A DNA stretch of 9,114 nucleotides from Comamonadaceae bacterium (lineage in GTDB: Bacteria; Pseudomonadota; Gammaproteobacteria; Burkholderiales; Burkholderiaceae_C): the NCBI GenBank assembly GCA_947463845.1, contig CANHUM010000048.1, positions 1-9,114 on the forward strand. The letters are read 5' to 3'. The translations under genes and the position numbers were made by a program. Below are positions 6,271 to 9,114 of this stretch, piece by piece (the stretch's first letter is position 1; each line of letters starts with the position of its first letter). The notes beneath the pieces are model-generated. The model made no database searches. It had not been told where the DNA came from and saw nothing but the letters and a program-made list of their open reading frames with translations.

Positions 6271-6362
6271 AAAAAGATCCTTCAGTGATGTTCGAGCCTC
6301 GATTGTGACCTGTCGATGTTGAGGCCTATCTACTTGTAAGTCGGTTGTCTGTTTCACTCCGC

Positions 6363-6368
6363 TACAAT
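6363..6368 (+). promoter_or_regulatory. petA: Candidate -10 element for petABC
   Basis: TACAAT matches five of six bases of the -10 consensus and lies 39 bases before the petA ATG, in the 137-base gap between mscL and petA. No good -35 box stands at normal spacing; TTGTCT (6345-6350) is too close and TTGTAA (6334-6339) too far. The same gap holds an 11-base palindrome, TCGAG-C-CTCGA (6292-6302), in the mscL leader. No known operator was recognised. Confidence 0.4.
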
Positions 6369-6407
6369 CTCGGGTTGACCCTGATAACGACTCGCTAGAG
6401 GATTCCC

Positions 6408-7004
6408 ATGAGTGACACCCCAGTCGACAACAGCAAGCGGACCTGGCTGATTGCGTCCACTTGCGCAGGTGCCGTAGGCGCTGGCTTTGTGGCCACCCCC
6501 TTCGTCAGCAGCTTCCAACCTTCCGAACGCGCCAAAGCGGCCGGTGCGGCCGTCGAAGTGGATATTTCCGCTTTGAATCCAGGTGAAAAGCTCACGGTCG
6601 AATGGCGCGGCAAACCCGTTTGGATCATGAAGCGCTCCCCTGAGCAGCTCGAATCCCTGAAAAAAGTTGAGGGCCAGCTGGCTGATCCGGCATCGGACCG
6701 CACCGCTTACCCCACCCCCGAATACGCCAAGAACCCGCACCGTTCGATCAAGCCTGAAGTGTTGGTGACGGTGGGCATTTGCACCCATCTGGGCTGCTCG
6801 CCTGCCGATAAATTTGCAGCAGGTCCTCAGCCTTCGTTGCCCGATGATTGGGCAGGTGGCTTTCTGTGTGCTTGCCACGGCTCGACCTTTGACCTGGCCG
6901 GTCGCGTGTTCAAGAACAAGCCAGCACCCGACAACCTCGAAGTGCCGCCACACATGTACCTGTCTGACACCAAGTTGCTCATTGGTGAAGACAAGAAGGC
7001 CTGA
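6408..7004 (+). CDS. petA: Ubiquinol-cytochrome c reductase Rieske iron-sulfur subunit
   Basis: This is the [2Fe-2S] subunit of the bc1 complex, taking the first electron from quinol at the Qo site and passing it to cytochrome c1. The 198 residues have an N-terminal membrane anchor (about 13-35), a hinge, and the Rieske fold with box 1 CTHLGC (125-130) and box 2 CACHGS (154-159). C125, H127, C154 and H157 are the cluster ligands, and C130 and C156 the stabilising disulfide. A Pro loop (KPAP, 171-174) is present. The N-terminal SKRTWLIA resembles a Tat signal (S-R-R-x-F-L-K) but with Lys10-Arg11 in place of Arg-Arg. AGGA at 6399-6402 lies five bases before the ATG. The stop codon overlaps an ATG at 7004 (TGATG) and petB follows directly, so this is the first gene of petABC. 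Confidence 0.97.
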   Translation: MSDTPVDNSKRTWLIASTCAGAVGAGFVATPFVSSFQPSERAKAAGAAVEVDISALNPGEKLTVEWRGKPVWIMKRSPEQLESLKKVEGQLADPASDRTAYPTPEYAKNPHRSIKPEVLVTVGICTHLGCSPADKFAAGPQPSLPDDWAGGFLCACHGSTFDLAGRVFKNKPAPDNLEVPPHMYLSDTKLLIGEDKKA

Positions 7005-7015
7005 TGGAGAACGAC

Positions 7016-8425
7016 ATGGCTGAATTCAAAGAAATCTCTCCCAACGCCCCTGCAGGCGAAAAGCTGCTCAATTGGGTCGACAACCGCTTTCCGGCTTCCA
7101 AGCTGTACAAGGAACACCTGTCCGAGTACTACGCATCCAAAAACCTGAATTTCTGGTACGTTTTTGGTGCTCTGTCACTGCTGGTTCTGGTGATCCAGAT
7201 CGTCACCGGGATTTTCCTGGTCATGCATTACAAGCCCGACGCTGCTTTGGCTTTCGCTTCGGTCGAGTACATCATGCGCGATGTGCCCTGGGGCTGGTTG
7301 ATTCGCTACATGCACTCCACAGGCGCTTCTGCCTTCTTTGTGGTGGTCTACCTGCACATGTTCCGTGGCTTGATGTACGGTTCATACCGCAAGCCGCGTG
7401 AGCTGGTCTGGATTTTCGGTTGCGCCATTTTCTTGGTGCTCATGGCCGAAGCTTTCATGGGTTATCTGCTGCCTTGGGGCCAGATGTCCTATTGGGGCGC
7501 TCAGGTGATCGTGAACCTGTTCTCGGCCGTGCCCGTCATTGGCCCTGATCTGGCCTTGCTGATCCGTGGCGACTTCGTGGTGGGCGATGCCACCCTGAAC
7601 CGCTTCTTCAGCTTCCACGTGATTGCCGTGCCTTTGGTGCTGCTGGGTCTGGTGGTGGCGCACATCATTGCGCTGCACGAAGTCGGCTCCAACAACCCCG
7701 ATGGCGTCGAAATCAAGGCGCCCAATGCACCCAAGGATGCCAAAGGCAACCCCCTGGACGGCATTCCGTTCCACCCTTACTACACCGTTCACGATATTTT
7801 CTCCGTGAGCGTGTTCCTGATCGCTTTCAGTGCCGTAGTGTTCTTTGCCCCTGAATTCGGTGGCTACTTCCTCGAATACAACAACTTCATCCCGGCCGAT
7901 CCGCTGACCACACCGCTGCACATTGCACCTGTTTGGTACTTCACCCCGTTCTATTCCATGCTGCGTGCCATCACCACCGAGATGATGTACGTGTTGGTGC
8001 TGTGTGTCGTGGTGGGTGCTTTCCTGGCTGTGGCCAAGGGCAAATTGCCTTCTTTGCTCAAAGGCGGCCTGGTGGGTGCCACCATCGTGATCTGTGTGTT
8101 GCTGTTGTCCATCGACGCCAAGTTCTGGGGTGTGGTGGTCATGGGCGCTGCCGTGATCATCCTGTTCTTCCTGCCTTGGCTGGACCACAGCCCCGTCAAG
8201 TCGATCCGCTACCGTCCTGACTGGCACAAATATGTGTACGCCCTGTTTGTCATCAACTTCCTGATCCTGGGGTATTTGGGTGTCAAACCACCATCACCCA
8301 TTGGTGAGCGCGTCTCTCAAGTGGGCACCCTGTTCTATTTCGGCTTCTTCCTCTTGATGCCTTGGTGGAGCAAGCTCGGCACGCCTAAGCAAGTGCCTGA
8401 CCGCGTGACCTTCACGCCTCACTGA
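7016..8425 (+). CDS. petB: Ubiquinol-cytochrome c reductase cytochrome b subunit
   Basis: This di-heme membrane core of the bc1 complex carries the Qo and Qi sites. With the start at 7016 it has 469 residues, in the full-length fused form (not split b6/IV). Heme ligands are H100 and H114 in helix B, and H201 and H216 in helix D; the second pair is 15 residues apart instead of the 14 of mitochondrial and Rhodobacter cytochrome b. The Qo motif is PVWY (305-308), not PEWY. After the ef segment (PFYSMLRAI) about 49 extra residues (320-368) with two hydrophobic stretches precede the usual helix F region (KFWGVVVMG). Start: ATG 7016 has GGAGA five bases upstream and gives MAEFKEISP; an in-frame ATG at 7004 overlaps the petA stop and adds four residues. 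petC follows after 20 bases. Confidence 0.96.
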   Translation: MAEFKEISPNAPAGEKLLNWVDNRFPASKLYKEHLSEYYASKNLNFWYVFGALSLLVLVIQIVTGIFLVMHYKPDAALAFASVEYIMRDVPWGWLIRYMHSTGASAFFVVVYLHMFRGLMYGSYRKPRELVWIFGCAIFLVLMAEAFMGYLLPWGQMSYWGAQVIVNLFSAVPVIGPDLALLIRGDFVVGDATLNRFFSFHVIAVPLVLLGLVVAHIIALHEVGSNNPDGVEIKAPNAPKDAKGNPLDGIPFHPYYTVHDIFSVSVFLIAFSAVVFFAPEFGGYFLEYNNFIPADPLTTPLHIAPVWYFTPFYSMLRAITTEMMYVLVLCVVVGAFLAVAKGKLPSLLKGGLVGATIVICVLLLSIDAKFWGVVVMGAAVIILFFLPWLDHSPVKSIRYRPDWHKYVYALFVINFLILGYLGVKPPSPIGERVSQVGTLFYFGFFLLMPWWSKLGTPKQVPDRVTFTPH

Positions 8426-8445
8426 GATCCCGGAGATTCAAGAAC

Positions 8446-9114
8446 ATGAAAAACCTCAAGAAACTCGCATTGGGCTTTGTGATGTCCCTGGGCCTGCTGG
8501 CCGGCGCTCACGCCGCTGGTGGCGGCATTGCCTGGGACAAGGCACCCAAGAAAACCAACGACCTCGCTGCCTTGCAAAACGGTGCCAAGTTGTTCGTCAA
8601 TTACTGCTTGAATTGCCATTCAGCAGCGTTCATGCGCTACAACCGCCTGAAAGACATTGGCCTGACCGATCAGCAGATCAAGGACAACCTGATGTTTACC
8701 ACCGAGCGTGTGGGCGACACCATGAAGGCGGCCATCGATCCAGCTCAGGCCAAAGAGTGGTTTGGCAAGAACCCCCCGGACCTGACCTTGATGGCGCGTT
8801 CGCGCTCAGGCCCCGGTGGTACAGGCGCTGACTACCTGTACACCTACATGCGCACTTACTACCGCGATGAGACCAAACCCACGGGTTGGAACAACCTCGC
8901 GTATCCCAATGTGGGCATGCCCAACCCGCTGTGGCAATTGCAAGGTGAACGTGAGCCTGTCTTCGAAGAGAAAGAGTCGCACGGCCAAAAAGTACAGATC
9001 TTCAAAGGCTGGAACCAGGCCAAACCTGGCACCATGACGCCCTTGGAATATGACCAGGCTGTTGCAGACTTGGTGGGTTACATGCAGTGGATGGCCGAGC
9101 CTGCCCAAAACACA
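8446..9114 (+). CDS. petC: Ubiquinol-cytochrome c reductase cytochrome c1 subunit, 3' end missing
   Basis: Cytochrome c1 takes electrons from the Rieske protein and passes them to soluble cytochrome c on the periplasmic side. The frame is open from the ATG at 8446 (GGAG at 8432-8435, ten bases upstream) to the window end, giving 223 residues with no stop. It starts with a Sec signal peptide (MKNLKK, hydrophobic core about 7-19, AHA/A near 21-24). The c-type heme site is CLNCH at 54-58, with M158 in VGMPNPLW as the likely sixth ligand. PPDLTLMARSR (110-120) and GADYLYTYMRTYYR (127-140) are typical cytochrome c1 segments. The C-terminal membrane anchor has not yet appeared at QNT (221-223), so some 25-35 residues lie beyond the window. 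It is the last visible gene of petABC. Confidence 0.96.
   Translation, partial: MKNLKKLALGFVMSLGLLAGAHAAGGGIAWDKAPKKTNDLAALQNGAKLFVNYCLNCHSAAFMRYNRLKDIGLTDQQIKDNLMFTTERVGDTMKAAIDPAQAKEWFGKNPPDLTLMARSRSGPGGTGADYLYTYMRTYYRDETKPTGWNNLAYPNVGMPNPLWQLQGEREPVFEEKESHGQKVQIFKGWNQAKPGTMTPLEYDQAVADLVGYMQWMAEPAQNT

Noticed and set aside
6271..6357. Upstream start at 6357 (- strand) giving a 172-residue MscL
   Set aside because: The 29 extra residues do not resemble MscL, while ATG 6270 has AAGGA at seven bases and the normal MSFVQEF N-terminus.
7004..7015. ATG at 7004, overlapping the petA stop, as the petB start
   Set aside because: Possible and differing by only four residues, but GGAGA lies at a better distance from ATG 7016 and the product then starts like related cytochrome b proteins. 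Not fully excluded.
7382..8227. Long open frame (281 codons) on the - strand opposite petB
   Set aside because: It has His/Gln-rich, low-complexity composition and is exactly antisense to an unambiguous cytochrome b gene; there is no ribosome site or motif.

Overview
The window looks like ordinary, gene-dense core chromosome of a betaproteobacterium, most likely Burkholderiales and probably the Comamonadaceae (Limnohabitans/Rhodoferax/Acidovorax-like). The reasons are the gene order (end of a his operon, DUF4870, HIT protein, tatABC, a DegS-like protease, a Nif3-like gene and pdxA, then mscL divergent from petABC), the GC-rich DNA and the protein sequences themselves. This assignment rests on recognition, not on a search. 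I see no phage, transposon, CRISPR, tRNA, rRNA or toxin-antitoxin signature, and no gene-free stretch longer than about 140 bases.

Layout. Bases 1-1026 (+) hold the 3' end of hisE, a small DUF4870 membrane protein and a HinT-like HIT protein, closely spaced as the tail of a histidine operon. Bases 1134-2704 (+) hold tatA, tatB and tatC, the complete twin-arginine translocase, behind their own candidate promoter. A membrane-anchored trypsin-like protease with one PDZ domain (2733-3893, -) converges on tatC. It is divergent from a Nif3-family gene (3975-4727, +), which is followed after 17 bases by pdxA (4745-5803, +). mscL (5839-6270, -) converges on pdxA and is divergent from petA-petB-petC (6408 to the window end, +). 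That operon encodes the Rieske protein, cytochrome b and cytochrome c1 of the bc1 complex; petC is cut by the window edge.

How the parts relate. Most products act in the cell envelope. TatABC exports folded proteins, and the Rieske protein encoded downstream is a classic Tat client; here its signal has a Lys-Arg pair instead of Arg-Arg. The bc1 genes would form the quinol:cytochrome c step of respiration, the protease would act in the periplasm, and MscL protects against osmotic downshock. HisE and PdxA belong to histidine and vitamin B6 synthesis.

I found no undescribed system. The points most worth a second look are in cytochrome b: a Qo motif reading PVWY instead of PEWY, an extra segment of about 49 residues with two predicted membrane helices just after it, and a 15-residue spacing of the second heme His pair. 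After these come the KR Rieske Tat signal, the Lys at position 8 and the basic tail of TatB, and an inverted repeat that could fold around the start of the protease mRNA. Several of these may simply be lineage-typical.
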